NCBI GenBank assembly: GCA_015067935.1
Contig: SVLL01000009.1
Span: 1 to 39,963, forward strand
DNA: 39,963 nucleotides
From: Oscillospiraceae bacterium
GTDB lineage: Bacteria > Bacillota > Clostridia > Oscillospirales > Oscillospiraceae
Direction: 5' to 3'
In this document: positions 1 through 8,947 of the stretch, piece after piece
How positions within the stretch are numbered: the stretch's first letter is position 1
How the letters are laid out: each line of letters starts with the position of its first letter
Notes under the pieces: generated by a model
The model's input: only the letters and a program-made list of their open reading frames with translations
What the model was told of the DNA's origin: nothing
Database searches by the model: none
Position numbers and translations under genes: made by a program

Positions 1-306
1 CAGCTTTATCTCAATTTCAACGCCAGCCGGCAGATCCAGGCTCATCAGAGCCTCAACGGTCTTCTGGTTGGGGTTGAGAATATCGATCAGTCTCTTGTGG
101 GTTCTGCGCTCGAACTGCTCACGGCTATCCTTGTACTTATGGACAGCGCGAAGGATGGTTACGATTTCCTTCTTGGTGGGCAGCGGGATGGGACCGGAAA
201 CGGTTGCACCGTTACGCTTTGCGGTCTCCACGATCTTGGCCGCGCTGGAGTCGATCAGCTGGTGATCGTATGCCTTCAAGCGGATGCGGATCATTTGATT
301 TGCCAT
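1..306 (-). CDS. rpsJ: 30S ribosomal protein S10 (stop codon lies just outside the window)
   Basis: Translation of the minus strand gives [17 protein letters not shown] at the N-terminus, followed by the S10 blocks [27 protein letters not shown] and RTHKRLIDI, ending GVEIEIKL at the window edge. That is 102 codons, the usual full length of S10, so only the stop codon is missing. S10 is part of the 30S head and, as NusE, also takes part in transcription antitermination. The ATG is preceded by a strong AAGGAGG site 7-8 bases upstream. It is normally the first gene of the S10 ribosomal operon, and the long leader and promoter upstream fit that; the rest of the operon would lie to the left of the window. 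Confidence 0.97.
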   Translation of the reverse strand, partial: MANQMIRIRLKAYDHQLIDSSAAKIVETAKRNGATVSGPIPLPTKKEIVTILRAVHKYKDSREQFERRTHKRLIDILNPNQKTVEALMSLDLPAGVEIEIKL

Positions 307-580
307 GGTTTGTTTTCCTCCTTGATTTTCGTACTCAGTTTACTTGGTTTGGCTGGGTACGGTCGAACTGTTTTTTGTCTTCACGCCACCGTGCGTATCA
401 TTCTGAGCCATGAAAAATGGCCGACGCAAGCCGACCCTTTTCCAAGGCGCAGCGATATACGCAGCGCAAGACCTTGGACAGTTCAGCCGCCCGATGACCG
501 GACATACTCCGCAGAAGTTACCGTTTTTTAGACGCAATCTCCTGCATCATCGCATTGCGCGCATAGTATCCCTACACACG
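307..580 (-). promoter_or_regulatory. Long 5' leader of the S10 operon with a strong hairpin
   Basis: About 270 bases separate the predicted transcription start from the rpsJ start codon and no convincing gene lies here. The transcript can form a strong hairpin at 442-477: CCAAGG pairs with CCTTGG, and an inner GCGC/GCGC plus GCG/CGC stem closes on a TATAT loop. S10 leaders in other bacteria are sites of autoregulation (L4 in gamma-proteobacteria). A similar role here is inference only; I do not recognise a named RNA family. Confidence 0.5.
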
Positions 581-587
581 CTCGATC

Positions 588-616
588 ATGATACCACCTA
601 TTTTCTCTTTTGTCAA
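588..616 (-). promoter_or_regulatory. Sigma-A type promoter for rpsJ
   Basis: On the minus strand a perfect TTGACA (611-616) is followed 17 bases later by TATCAT (588-593). It is one of the strongest matches to consensus in the window, as expected for a ribosomal protein operon. Confidence 0.85.
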
Positions 617-678
617 GCACAATTTCAGTAAAATCTCTAAAAAAAACAATTATTTTTCGTTTAAAATGCAAAGAGAAA

Positions 679-700
679 GCACTCTCGTATCAAAGAGTGC
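679..700 (-). terminator. Terminator hairpin at the end of the glycosyltransferase gene
   Basis: GCACTCT (679-685) and AGAGTGC (694-700) form a perfect 7-bp stem. On the minus strand it is followed by a T-rich stretch. The stop codon of the upstream gene lies in the loop. It probably ends the long minus-strand block that starts at cdaA. Confidence 0.6.
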
Positions 701-1871
701 TTTTCCTCTGTTCTGTTGTCATAAAAAGCTGTTTATGCAGGTACCAAACATATCCGCCGTAAACAAAAATATTGACAATCGCCAGTATTGGCAGATCAAG
801 TACCCGATTGTGGAACAAATAGTCTCCGTAGGTGCATAGGTTGATCCCCTGCAATGTCACACACAGTGGGATCGTCTTGGGAATCAAAATTGCCAGGGCG
901 ATCGCCATAATGTCACACGGATAAGCATATCGCTCGTGCATAGACGGCAGCAGCAGCACACAGGTATATGCCAGCAAAAATGCCATAATCACCAGATTCC
1001 GCCCCTCGGCCTGAACCTTCTTTTTCAGCCAAATCAACATCATCAATGCCAGAACAGCTACCGTCAGTACGATTGCCAGGGTTTTTAATAAAGCAAATTC
1101 GTCGTTGTTTCGTTCATGGGTCAAAAGCAGCCACACAGACGGATAGTTCATAGACATATACGGATAGGTATTTGTCTGAGAGAGATAGATGGTGAACATA
1201 CTCAGAAGATTTCTTCCCACGAACAGCAAAGGCAGACCGGCAGCCAACATTGTGCCGGGAATCAGCGCAAATTGCAGCACCGTGAATTTTCTGCGTTGGT
1301 AGTATACAAACAAGAAAACCGGCAGGAAGAAAATGGCCTGCAATTTAAAGGCGAAGGACAACCCCAAAAGCACCATAGCCCAAGGGTACTTCTCCTTTAG
1401 AAACGCCAGCAGTGCCCATATGGCAAATGCTGTGTAAATAGAGTCGCACTGCGCCCACGCGCCGGAATTAAGCACAACGGTAGGGAGCAGCAATACTGCC
1501 CCATAGCCCAACAACGCCTTCCACGCTCTGTTTTCCCTTGTCAGGGACAGCACCAGCAAGCCTGTACCGAGTGCCAGCAGATAGTCAAAGATACAGGAAA
1601 GCATTTTATAAGCGATCAAGGGTTCCAGCGGCAATTTGGTCATCACCCAGATTGCAGCCTGATATAAAAAGTTGTAATCCCCTACTTGTTTGGAAATCCC
1701 ATTTTCCGCAATATACTGATACCACGGCAGTAGGAATCCGGAAGCATCCATGCTGACATATTCTTGCAGCGGCAACCGCACAATCACGCCGGCAGCTGTG
1801 ATGATCAAAGCAACGATCACTGCCAGATATTTGTCGATCCATTGAAGAATTCTTTGTTCAAGCTTGAACAC
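690..1871 (-). CDS. Polytopic membrane glycosyltransferase (GT-C fold, DUF2029/GT87-like)
   Basis: The product has about 393 residues and is dominated by ten or more hydrophobic segments, in the pattern of GT-C glycosyltransferases that use polyprenyl-phosphate sugars. After the first membrane segment comes an acidic loop (EYVSMDASGFLLPWYQ); GT-C enzymes carry their catalytic aspartate in this position. Further family-like features are a Trp/Asp-rich motif near SGAWAQCDSIY and a MHERYAYP motif near the C-terminus. The reading frame is open further upstream into rsgA, but a GAGGTG site just before the GTG at 1871 makes that the likely start. It replaces the rpe gene that usually follows rsgA. 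Donor and acceptor are unknown; an envelope glycan or lipid is likely. Family assignment is moderate. Confidence 0.65.
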   Translation of the reverse strand: MFKLEQRILQWIDKYLAVIVALIITAAGVIVRLPLQEYVSMDASGFLLPWYQYIAENGISKQVGDYNFLYQAAIWVMTKLPLEPLIAYKMLSCIFDYLLALGTGLLVLSLTRENRAWKALLGYGAVLLLPTVVLNSGAWAQCDSIYTAFAIWALLAFLKEKYPWAMVLLGLSFAFKLQAIFFLPVFLFVYYQRRKFTVLQFALIPGTMLAAGLPLLFVGRNLLSMFTIYLSQTNTYPYMSMNYPSVWLLLTHERNNDEFALLKTLAIVLTVAVLALMMLIWLKKKVQAEGRNLVIMAFLLAYTCVLLLPSMHERYAYPCDIMAIALAILIPKTIPLCVTLQGINLCTYGDYLFHNRVLDLPILAIVNIFVYGGYVWYLHKQLFMTTEQRKSTL

Positions 1872-1891
1872 CGCACTCACCTCGTTGGAAA

Positions 1892-1913
1892 GTGCTCTCC
1901 TGACGGAGAGCAC
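1892..1913 (-). terminator. Intergenic hairpin between rsgA and the glycosyltransferase gene
   Basis: GTGCTCTCC and GGAGAGCAC form a perfect 9-bp stem with a 4-base loop (1901-1904), just after the rsgA stop. Only a short T run follows, so it looks like a weak or leaky terminator that could lower expression of the last gene. Confidence 0.45.
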
Positions 1914-1917
1914 GCTT

Positions 1918-2805
1918 TCATTTGATTTCCCACTGTTTGATCTGACTGACTTTTTCGTAAAGCCGCAGGTAGCTATCGTAGCGGGTGGGCTCAATCTCTC
2001 CTGCCGCTACCGCTGCCGTAACAGCGCAGCCGGGTTCTTTTCTGTGGGTGCAGTCCCGGAATTGGCATTGCCCGATATGCGCCCCAAAATCCGGGAAGGC
2101 ATACTGGAGATTCTCTTTCAGAATGATCTCCATCATATCCGTATCAAAGGAGGAAAAGCCGGGGGTATCCGCCACAAGAGTCCCCTCCCCCAAATCGTAC
2201 AGCTCCACATGCCGGGTGGTATGGCGGCCCCGGCCCAGCTTTTCCGACACCTCGCCGGTGCTGAGTGCCAGCTCCGGGCAGAGCCGGTTGAGAATACTGC
2301 TCTTGCCCACACCGGAATTTCCTGTAAAGGCAGTGAGCTTGCCGCGGATCAATTGCCGCAGCTCCTCCACCCCTTCTCCGGTCTCTGCACTGGTACAGAT
2401 TACCTGAAACCCGGCATGCCGGTAAATCCGCTCCAAATCAATTGCCGGATCCAGATCGCATTTGTTGATGCAAAGATACACCGGCACTTCCTGATCTCCG
2501 GCAATGGCAGCCACCCGGTCAATGAGAAACGGTTCCGTCACCGGGTTGACATTGGCGGCAAATACCACCAGTGCATCCACATTGGCCACCGCCGGGCGGA
2601 CGAAGGAATTGCGTCGGGGCAGGATCTTCTCCACCATACCTTTTCCGTTTTCTACGGAAATTTCAACCATATCACCGGTCAGAGGGCTGTTGCCCCCCTT
2701 CCGCAGAACGCCCCGTGCCCGGCAGGAGATCAGCTTCTGTCCTGCCTGCACATCATAAAAGCCACTGATGGACCGTACGATCCGGCCTGTTTTTCTTTCA
2801 CTCAT
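1918..2805 (-). CDS. rsgA: Ribosome small-subunit biogenesis GTPase RsgA
   Basis: RsgA (YloQ/YjeQ) is a circularly permuted GTPase that checks late 30S maturation. Seen in order: an N-terminal OB fold, then G4 (NKCD), then G1 (GNSGVGKSS), then G3 (DTPGFSS), which is the permuted order typical of the family. A C-terminal zinc site follows, with residues C, C, H and C in GQCQFRDCTHRKEPGC. Length of about 295 residues is normal. A GTG six bases upstream (2811), directly abutting the prkC stop, is an alternative start; neither has a clear ribosome site, so translational coupling to prkC is likely. rsgA after prkC is the conserved Firmicutes order. Confidence 0.95.
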   Translation of the reverse strand: MSERKTGRIVRSISGFYDVQAGQKLISCRARGVLRKGGNSPLTGDMVEISVENGKGMVEKILPRRNSFVRPAVANVDALVVFAANVNPVTEPFLIDRVAAIAGDQEVPVYLCINKCDLDPAIDLERIYRHAGFQVICTSAETGEGVEELRQLIRGKLTAFTGNSGVGKSSILNRLCPELALSTGEVSEKLGRGRHTTRHVELYDLGEGTLVADTPGFSSFDTDMMEIILKENLQYAFPDFGAHIGQCQFRDCTHRKEPGCAVTAAVAAGEIEPTRYDSYLRLYEKVSQIKQWEIK

Positions 2806-2811
2806 GGGCAC

Positions 2812-4857
2812 TTACAGACCGGGATCTTCTTCCGTGAAGTCCAAAAGGAAATCCCATGTTGTACCGGCGGTATCACTGAGCTTGGCAGTATAGGTCATCA
2901 GACCTTCGCCCCACAGCTTTACATCCACCATAATCGTGCCGGCATAGATCTGCCGTTCTGCCACCAGCTTATCGCCAACCCAGATAGTTAAAACGCAATC
3001 CTCTGTTGCAGGCATCGGCAGGGCCAGCGGAATTTGCTGCATCAATGTGTAATCGGGCAGTACCACAGGCGGATCAACAGGATCCTCAGCAGGACCCTTG
3101 GAAACCTTCAGCTGAATGGTGGTGGTCACATCCATTTTGTAGCCGCCCTCGGGTCTTTGCTCCAGAACGGTGCCCTTGGGATGCTCGCTCTCCACCTCTT
3201 CGATCTCCACATTGAAGAAGCCGGCCTTATTCAGCATATTGGTTGCTACCATCTGGGTGTAGCCGCTGACCTTGGGAAGGTCTGCCATAGCTACCTGAGA
3301 ACCGGCACTGATCCAGATATCAACCGTCTGTCCCTTGAGCAGCACGGTTCCTTCCACGGGATTGGTGCGAATCACGCAGCCTGCAGTCACCGTGCTGTTG
3401 TATTCCTTACGGGGAATGACATGCAGATTCAAATCCAAATCCTTCAGATATCGCTCTGCCCAGTCCTGATCGGCACCGATCATATTGGGCATTTTAACCT
3501 CCACGGGTTTTGGGCCCCAGCTGACCAGGATTCGGACCGTATCACCACGGTTCATCCGTTGGTTGGCCCTGGGGGACTGGTCCATAATCGTTCCCGCGGG
3601 GTAGGTATCGCTATGCTCATATTTTACTTCCAGGGTCACATCCCCGTAATTCTGGGAAGCATCATAAATCTTTCCCACCAAGCTGGGCGCAGTGATAATA
3701 CCCTCGGCAGAATTGCTGTTTGCCAGCGCAACACCCAAGAAAACCACAGCGATCAGTGCCACAGCTGCACAGACGAGGATCGCAATGGTTGCCGCCTTGC
3801 TGCGCTCTTCCTTCTCCTCCACGATCACCTCACGGCGGCGGGCAGGCTTACGACCGGAGCTGCTTCTCTTGCTGCTGCCGGAACGGCCGCCATTGCTGCC
3901 GGTGCGCTCCCGTGCGGGCTTCACCGGAGGCAACTTGTCCTCAGGCTTTCGGGGTGGGGGCTGCAAACGGGTCGCATCGTCAATATCCTTATCCGGATTG
4001 TTATAGTCGAACAAAATGGTGGGGTTTTTCCGGAATTCATCCAGATCCGTCAGCAGTGCAGAGGCAGAGGGAAAACGGTCAGCCGGCTGTTGGGACATAC
4101 ACCGCACAATAATCTGCTCCAATCCGCCGGGAATGTGGGGATTGATGGCAGAGGGCAGCGTTGCCTTGCCGTTGATGTGCTGAATGGCAACTGCCACGGG
4201 GGTCTCGCCATCATAGGGTGGGCGGCCGGTAGCCATTTCATACATCACAACGCCCAAAGAGTAAATATCGGAACGGATATCCACTCTGCCGCCCTTGGCC
4301 TGCTCCGGAGACAGATAGTGCACCGAGCCCAGAGCTTCCTTGGTAAGCGTGTTGCTTTCATTCATCACCCGGGCAATACCGAAATCCGTCACCTTCACAG
4401 AACCGTTTTTCAGCACCATCACATTATGGGGTTTGATGTCCCGGTGGATGATGCCACGGCTGTGGGCGTGCTCCAGAGCCTTGGCAATCTGGATGGCGAA
4501 ATGCAGCGTTTCCTTCCAGTTGACAGTACCCTTCTTTTCCATATACTGCTTCAGGGTGATACCGTCAATCAGCTCCATTACGATGTAATCCGCTTCATTG
4601 GTGGTGGACACATCGTACACCGACACAATGTTGGGATGGCTGAGCATAGCAACTGCGCGACTTTCCGCGTGGAAACGGCTGCGGAATTCCTCATCCTGAA
4701 TAAACTCCGCCCGCAGAATTTTGATAGCAACCAAGCGGTTCAACCGACGGCAACGGGCCTTGTAGACCACTGCCATACCACCGGTGCCGATTTTTTCCAA
4801 TATTTCATATCGGTCATCCAGTACGCGGCCGATATACTTATCCATATCCATATCCAT
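2812..4857 (-). CDS. prkC: PASTA-domain Ser/Thr protein kinase PrkC (Stk1/StkP family)
   Basis: This membrane kinase senses muropeptides or lipid II through extracellular PASTA repeats and phosphorylates cell-wall, division and translation proteins. Visible are the glycine loop GTGGMAV (24-30), the ATP lysine in VAIKIL (46), the catalytic HRDIKPHN (138-145) and DFG (158-160). A Pro/Ser/Arg-rich juxtamembrane linker (about 300-353) leads to one membrane segment (about 355-380). Three PASTA repeats follow (about 389-595), then an extra beta-rich tail of about 80 residues. The frame opens with a TTG at 4887, but AAAGGAG lies 9 bases before the ATG at 4857, so I use that start. It follows prpC directly, the standard kinase-phosphatase pair. 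Confidence 0.95.
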   Translation of the reverse strand: MDMDMDKYIGRVLDDRYEILEKIGTGGMAVVYKARCRRLNRLVAIKILRAEFIQDEEFRSRFHAESRAVAMLSHPNIVSVYDVSTTNEADYIVMELIDGITLKQYMEKKGTVNWKETLHFAIQIAKALEHAHSRGIIHRDIKPHNVMVLKNGSVKVTDFGIARVMNESNTLTKEALGSVHYLSPEQAKGGRVDIRSDIYSLGVVMYEMATGRPPYDGETPVAVAIQHINGKATLPSAINPHIPGGLEQIIVRCMSQQPADRFPSASALLTDLDEFRKNPTILFDYNNPDKDIDDATRLQPPPRKPEDKLPPVKPARERTGSNGGRSGSSKRSSSGRKPARRREVIVEEKEERSKAATIAILVCAAVALIAVVFLGVALANSNSAEGIITAPSLVGKIYDASQNYGDVTLEVKYEHSDTYPAGTIMDQSPRANQRMNRGDTVRILVSWGPKPVEVKMPNMIGADQDWAERYLKDLDLNLHVIPRKEYNSTVTAGCVIRTNPVEGTVLLKGQTVDIWISAGSQVAMADLPKVSGYTQMVATNMLNKAGFFNVEIEEVESEHPKGTVLEQRPEGGYKMDVTTTIQLKVSKGPAEDPVDPPVVLPDYTLMQQIPLALPMPATEDCVLTIWVGDKLVAERQIYAGTIMVDVKLWGEGLMTYTAKLSDTAGTTWDFLLDFTEEDPGL

Positions 4858-4883
4858 AGTAAGCAACTCCTTTCCGTACCGGT

Positions 4884-5615
4884 TCAAAGCTGAACCAGCA
4901 CGCAGGTCACATTATCCGGTGCGCCGCGGTCTTTAGCGGTATTCAGCAACGCTTCGCAGCACAGGGCCTTATTTTCTCCGTGAACCACCTCAAATAGCAG
5001 TTCCTGATCATCCATCAGATTGCTCAGACCATCGGAGCAGAGGAGCATATACTCCCCCTTTTCCATATCCACATGGAACAAATCCGCTTCTGCAAAAGTT
5101 TCCGTTCCAATGGCACGGGTGATGTAATTCTTTCCCGGATAGGTTTTGGCCTCTTCGGATGTGATCTCCCCACGCAGCACCATCATTTCTACCAGAGAAT
5201 GATCTACCGTGATCTTCTGGATGCCGTTTCCGCGGATGTGATAGGCACGGCTGTCGCCCACATTGACAATGGCCGCATCCTTGTCCTTGATGAGTGCTGC
5301 CACCAGCGTGGTGCCCATACCGGCACACTCACGGTGCTGCTGCGCGTGGTCATAGACCCGGAAATTAGCCTCCTTTGTGGCACTGCGAAGGAGATGATTG
5401 ATCTGTGTCTGATCCATATCGTTCTTCCAGTTTTTGCGCACTTCTTCCACAAAAACCTCAGCAGCCAGCATACTTGCCACATTTCCGGCCTTTGCACCGC
5501 CCATGCCGTCACAAACGACGCACAGCACAGCATCCTTTCCCAGATTTTCAATTTGATAGATGTCTTGGTTCTGTTCACGGACGCAACCAAGGTCCGTAAT
5601 GCCCCAATACTGCAT
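4884..5615 (-). CDS. prpC: PP2C-family Ser/Thr phosphatase PrpC (Stp)
   Basis: This 243-residue PPM-type phosphatase removes phosphates placed by PrkC. Metal-binding and core motifs are visible: DLGCVREQNQD at the N-terminus, VCDGMGGAKAG (the DGMGG motif), VNVGDSRAY, DHSLVE, LLCSDGLSN (the second metal aspartate) and GAPDNVTCVL near the C-terminus. Length and order match the single-domain bacterial enzymes. It lies directly upstream of prkC. A GGAAGGAG site precedes the ATG. Confidence 0.95.
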   Translation of the reverse strand: MQYWGITDLGCVREQNQDIYQIENLGKDAVLCVVCDGMGGAKAGNVASMLAAEVFVEEVRKNWKNDMDQTQINHLLRSATKEANFRVYDHAQQHRECAGMGTTLVAALIKDKDAAIVNVGDSRAYHIRGNGIQKITVDHSLVEMMVLRGEITSEEAKTYPGKNYITRAIGTETFAEADLFHVDMEKGEYMLLCSDGLSNLMDDQELLFEVVHGENKALCCEALLNTAKDRGAPDNVTCVLVQL

Positions 5616-5646
5616 CTTCCTTCACTCCTTCCGGGTGATTTGCGGC

Positions 5647-6699
5647 TCATTTGTCATCAGCAGATGAGCCTTGTTCTTTGGTATATTTTCGTCTGAGCTG
5701 ACCGCAGGAGGCATCAATATCGCCGCCCAAGCTTCTGCGCACCGTTGCGGGAATTCCGGCATCCTCCAAGGTCTTTTGGAAACGGGCAACCGCATTTTTG
5801 GAGCTTGGCTTCAGGGGGCTTTCCTCCACATGGTTCAGCGGGATCAGATTGAAATGGGCCGGCAGGCCCTTCAGCCTGCGGATCAGTTCTTTTGCGTGCT
5901 CTACCGAGTCATTCACCCCGTCGATCATCGCATACTCAAAGGAGATGCGGCGGGATGTCTCAGCATAGTACCGGCGGCAGGCCGCCAGCAATTCTTCTGT
6001 GGGATATGCCTTATTCACCGGCATAATGGTGCTGCGCACCTCATCGTTAGGTGCGTGCAGGGACACCGAGAGCGTCAGCTGCAGCTTGCGCTTGGCAAGC
6101 GCATCGATTTTTGGCACAAGGCCGCAGGTACTCAGGCTGATGTGACGCATAGAGATATTCATTCCCTCCGGGCTGTTCACCAGCTCCAGAAAGCGCATCA
6201 CATTGTCAAAATTATCAAGGGGTTCACCAATGCCCATCAGCACAATGTGGGAAACAGGCAAGCCGGAATCAATCTGCGTGAACAGCACCTGATCCAGCAT
6301 TTCAAAAGGCTCCAGCCGACGGACTAAGCCGCCCAGCGTAGATGCACAGAAGGCACAACCCATCAGGCAGCCCACTTCCGAAGAAATGCACACGGTATTG
6401 CCGTAGTGATACCGCATTAGCACCGTTTCCACGCAGTTACCGTCAGAAAGCTGCCATAAGTATTTGATCGTCCCATCCTTTTGGGATTCCTGCTTGCGCA
6501 CTACCTTTGGCGCGTTGATGGGATATTTTCCCGCCAGTGCTGCCCTGAGGCTCTGGGGCAGGTTGCTCATTTCCTCATAGCTCCTGACACCTTTATGCAG
6601 CCATGTAAAGACCTGCTTTGCCCGGAATGCCGGCTGACCCAATTCTTTCAGAATGGCACCCAGCTCCGGAATGGTCATAGATTTTAAGTTTGCACTCAT
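5647..6699 (-). CDS. rlmN: Dual-specificity 23S rRNA/tRNA adenine-C2 methyltransferase RlmN
   Basis: RlmN is a radical SAM enzyme that methylates C2 of A2503 in 23S rRNA and A37 in some tRNAs. The product of 350 residues shows the cluster motif CLMGCAFC (CxxxCxxC), the methyl-carrying cysteine upstream in TVCISSEVGC, the GEPLDN motif, and the C-terminal acceptor cysteine in DASCGQL. All key residues are present. The start overlaps the rsmB stop by 4 bases, so the two rRNA methyltransferase genes are translationally coupled. Confidence 0.96.
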   Translation of the reverse strand: MSANLKSMTIPELGAILKELGQPAFRAKQVFTWLHKGVRSYEEMSNLPQSLRAALAGKYPINAPKVVRKQESQKDGTIKYLWQLSDGNCVETVLMRYHYGNTVCISSEVGCLMGCAFCASTLGGLVRRLEPFEMLDQVLFTQIDSGLPVSHIVLMGIGEPLDNFDNVMRFLELVNSPEGMNISMRHISLSTCGLVPKIDALAKRKLQLTLSVSLHAPNDEVRSTIMPVNKAYPTEELLAACRRYYAETSRRISFEYAMIDGVNDSVEHAKELIRRLKGLPAHFNLIPLNHVEESPLKPSSKNAVARFQKTLEDAGIPATVRRSLGGDIDASCGQLRRKYTKEQGSSADDK

Positions 6700-8015
6700 G
6701 CTTTCCTCCGCAGCTTTGCGATAAAGAAGCCATCGGTATCATACTGTCCGGGAACAAGGGCAAGCATACCGGTAGTATTTTCCGGGAAGACAGCAGGAAG
6801 GGGCAGCTTTTCCAGCTGAAAATCCGGATGGTGGGCCAAAAAGCTTTCCACCACAGCCTCATTCTCCGCCCGTACCAAGGTGCAGGTGGAATACATCAAT
6901 ACGCCGCCGGGCTTAACATACTGGGCCTGCTTACTCAAGATCCGCAGCTGCAGCTGAGGAAGTCTTGACATCTCCTCCGGATCCTTGTAGCGGATATCCG
7001 GCTTTTTACGGATGATGCCATAGCCGGAGCAAGGCACATCGGCCAGCACCACATCCATCTTTTCCAGCCAGCCGGCGTGATTCTCCGTAGCATCCTGCTC
7101 GCGCACCAACACGCAATCAAAGCCCAGACGGTCAGCACCGTTTTGAATAAGCGTCGTTTTATGGCGATGGATATCGCAGGAGCGGATATGCCCCTTATTT
7201 TCCATGGCAATGGCAGCGGCAAAGGTCTTTCCGCCGGGAGCGGCGCAGCAATCCAGCACGCGGGTGCTCTCCCCCGCCTGAATGCCGGCGCACATCACCG
7301 CCAGCTTACTTGCCGCATCCTGTACATAGAACAGGCCCTCTTTAAATGCCTGCAGCTTTTCCAGACTTCCGGTATTGCCCAAAATCAGGCAATCGGGCAT
7401 CCAAGGATGAGGCAGTGCCGTCACTTCCTCTTCCTTCAGCTTTGCGATCAGATCTCCTGTAGTGATACGCAGTGTATTGGTCTGTACCACAGTTTGGGGC
7501 GTATCGTTATTGGCAGCCAGCATCGGCTCCAACTTTTCCTGTCCCACATAGCTTTCCAGCAGATCAATCAGCTTCTGCGGATGGGAATACCGGTCCCCCA
7601 AGGTTGTGGGCTGCTCCAATGTACCCTTGGTACGCACCGCGCTCCGCAGCACCGCATTCACAAGGCCGGGCGCAAACCGCTGGGTGCGGCAATATTTCTT
7701 TACCAGATCCACCGACTCATTCACAGCGGCAGATTCCGGGATTTTATCCAGTTCATAGATTTGATAAAGACCCATGTGAAGGATGTCACGCACCACCGGA
7801 TGCAGATCCTTGACCTTGCCGGTGAGCAGCTGCTGCAGGAAGAAATCCAGCATACCCCGATGCTGCAAAACACCATAGCACAGCCGGGTGGCGAGAGCGG
7901 CATCCCGTCTGTCCAACCGGTCACGGGCAATATAATCTTTTAAAACACCGTTAGACCAAGCCGCGCGCTTACGGCAGGCAATGAGTGCATCCAATGCTGT
8001 TTTTCTTGCAGACAT
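6696..8015 (-). CDS. rsmB: 16S rRNA m5C967 methyltransferase RsmB (Sun)
   Basis: RsmB methylates C967 of 16S rRNA. The 439-residue product has the usual N-terminal NusB-like RNA-binding domain (about 1-140) and a C-terminal SAM-dependent methyltransferase domain. Motifs seen are CCAAPGGKTFAAA (SAM binding), DVPCSGYGIIRKKPDIR (the PC motif cysteine) and YSTCTL (catalytic cysteine). Its ribosome site GGAGGG lies within the end of fmt. Gene order fmt-rsmB-rlmN is conserved in Firmicutes. Confidence 0.95.
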   Translation of the reverse strand: MSARKTALDALIACRKRAAWSNGVLKDYIARDRLDRRDAALATRLCYGVLQHRGMLDFFLQQLLTGKVKDLHPVVRDILHMGLYQIYELDKIPESAAVNESVDLVKKYCRTQRFAPGLVNAVLRSAVRTKGTLEQPTTLGDRYSHPQKLIDLLESYVGQEKLEPMLAANNDTPQTVVQTNTLRITTGDLIAKLKEEEVTALPHPWMPDCLILGNTGSLEKLQAFKEGLFYVQDAASKLAVMCAGIQAGESTRVLDCCAAPGGKTFAAAIAMENKGHIRSCDIHRHKTTLIQNGADRLGFDCVLVREQDATENHAGWLEKMDVVLADVPCSGYGIIRKKPDIRYKDPEEMSRLPQLQLRILSKQAQYVKPGGVLMYSTCTLVRAENEAVVESFLAHHPDFQLEKLPLPAVFPENTTGMLALVPGQYDTDGFFIAKLRRKA

Positions 8016-8018
8016 TTT

Positions 8019-8927
8019 TTATCCCTCCAGTGGGTGTCCTCTGAAATAATCCGGTGCTGCCATCCGTTTGCCGCCTTCGGCCTGCAAGGAGAGGATTTCA
8101 ACAGCACCGCTACCGCAGGCAACCTGCAGGCCGGTTTTGGTCAAACCCAGAATTTCACCGGGTTGTCCTTTGCCCTCCACCACTTTGGTGGCGTGAATTT
8201 TAAACTTTGTTCCGGCGATTTCTGCCGTAGCCACCGGCCACGGGTGCAGACCCCGGACCTGATTGTGGACCTGTTGGGCCGTCTTTGTCCAATCGATGGG
8301 ACACATAGACTTATCCAGCATCGGTGCATAGGTGGCCTTTTCATTCTCCTGCGGTGTGGCTGTTACCTCGCCCTTTTCCACTTTCGTGAGGGTCTTGCTC
8401 AAAAGGCCTGCGCCCAGCACCGCCAAGCGGTCCAGCAGTTCACCGGCTGTTTCGTCGGGTCCGATGGGCGTTTTGGCCACATCGATCATATCGCCGGCAT
8501 CCATCTCCCGGATCAGATACATCGCTGTCACACCGGTTTCGGGAAGCCCGTCCAGCACCGCCCACTGATAGGGGGCAGAGCCCCGGTATTGGGGCAATAC
8601 GCTTGCGTGGATGTTGATAAAGCCCTTAGGCGCAATATCCAGCACTCGCTGAGGCAGGATCCGACCGTAGGCAACCACCGCCACCACATCCGGCTGCAGG
8701 GCTTTCAGTTCTTCCACCGTTTCGTCCTCCCGGAAATTCTCCGGCTGAAACACCGGCAAACCGTGTGCCAGCGCAACCTCCTTTACGGGAGAATATACCA
8801 TTTTCATTCCCCGGCCCTTGGGGCGGTCCGGCTGGGTGTACACACCCACCACCTGAAAGCCATCGTCCAATATTTGGGTCAGGCAGGTGGCCGCAATGTC
8901 CGGGGTTCCCATAAATACAACGCGCAT
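8019..8927 (-). CDS. fmt: Methionyl-tRNA formyltransferase
   Basis: Fmt formylates Met-tRNA(fMet) using 10-formyl-tetrahydrofolate to supply initiator tRNA. The 302-residue product begins MRVVFMGTPDIAA, carries the tRNA-loop motif TQPDRPKGRG, and has the catalytic block INIHASVLPQYRGSAPYQWA with its Asn and His. A C-terminal OB-like domain contains the usual IDWTKTA and VRGLHPWP motifs. It pairs with def, which removes the formyl group again; the two genes are adjacent here. Confidence 0.97.
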   Translation of the reverse strand: MRVVFMGTPDIAATCLTQILDDGFQVVGVYTQPDRPKGRGMKMVYSPVKEVALAHGLPVFQPENFREDETVEELKALQPDVVAVVAYGRILPQRVLDIAPKGFINIHASVLPQYRGSAPYQWAVLDGLPETGVTAMYLIREMDAGDMIDVAKTPIGPDETAGELLDRLAVLGAGLLSKTLTKVEKGEVTATPQENEKATYAPMLDKSMCPIDWTKTAQQVHNQVRGLHPWPVATAEIAGTKFKIHATKVVEGKGQPGEILGLTKTGLQVACGSGAVEILSLQAEGGKRMAAPDYFRGHPLEG

Positions 8928-8947
8928 TTTCTTTCCTCCTGAGAGAA

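Noticed and set aside
1872..1994. Upstream extension of the glycosyltransferase into the end of rsgA
   Set aside because: It would overlap the conserved rsgA C-terminus out of frame; a GTG with a GAGGTG site gives a sensible start at 1871.
3034..4893. A 619-codon open frame on the plus strand opposite prkC
   Set aside because: It is a GC-driven shadow of prkC on the other strand, has no ribosome site and resembles no protein; prkC has complete kinase motifs.
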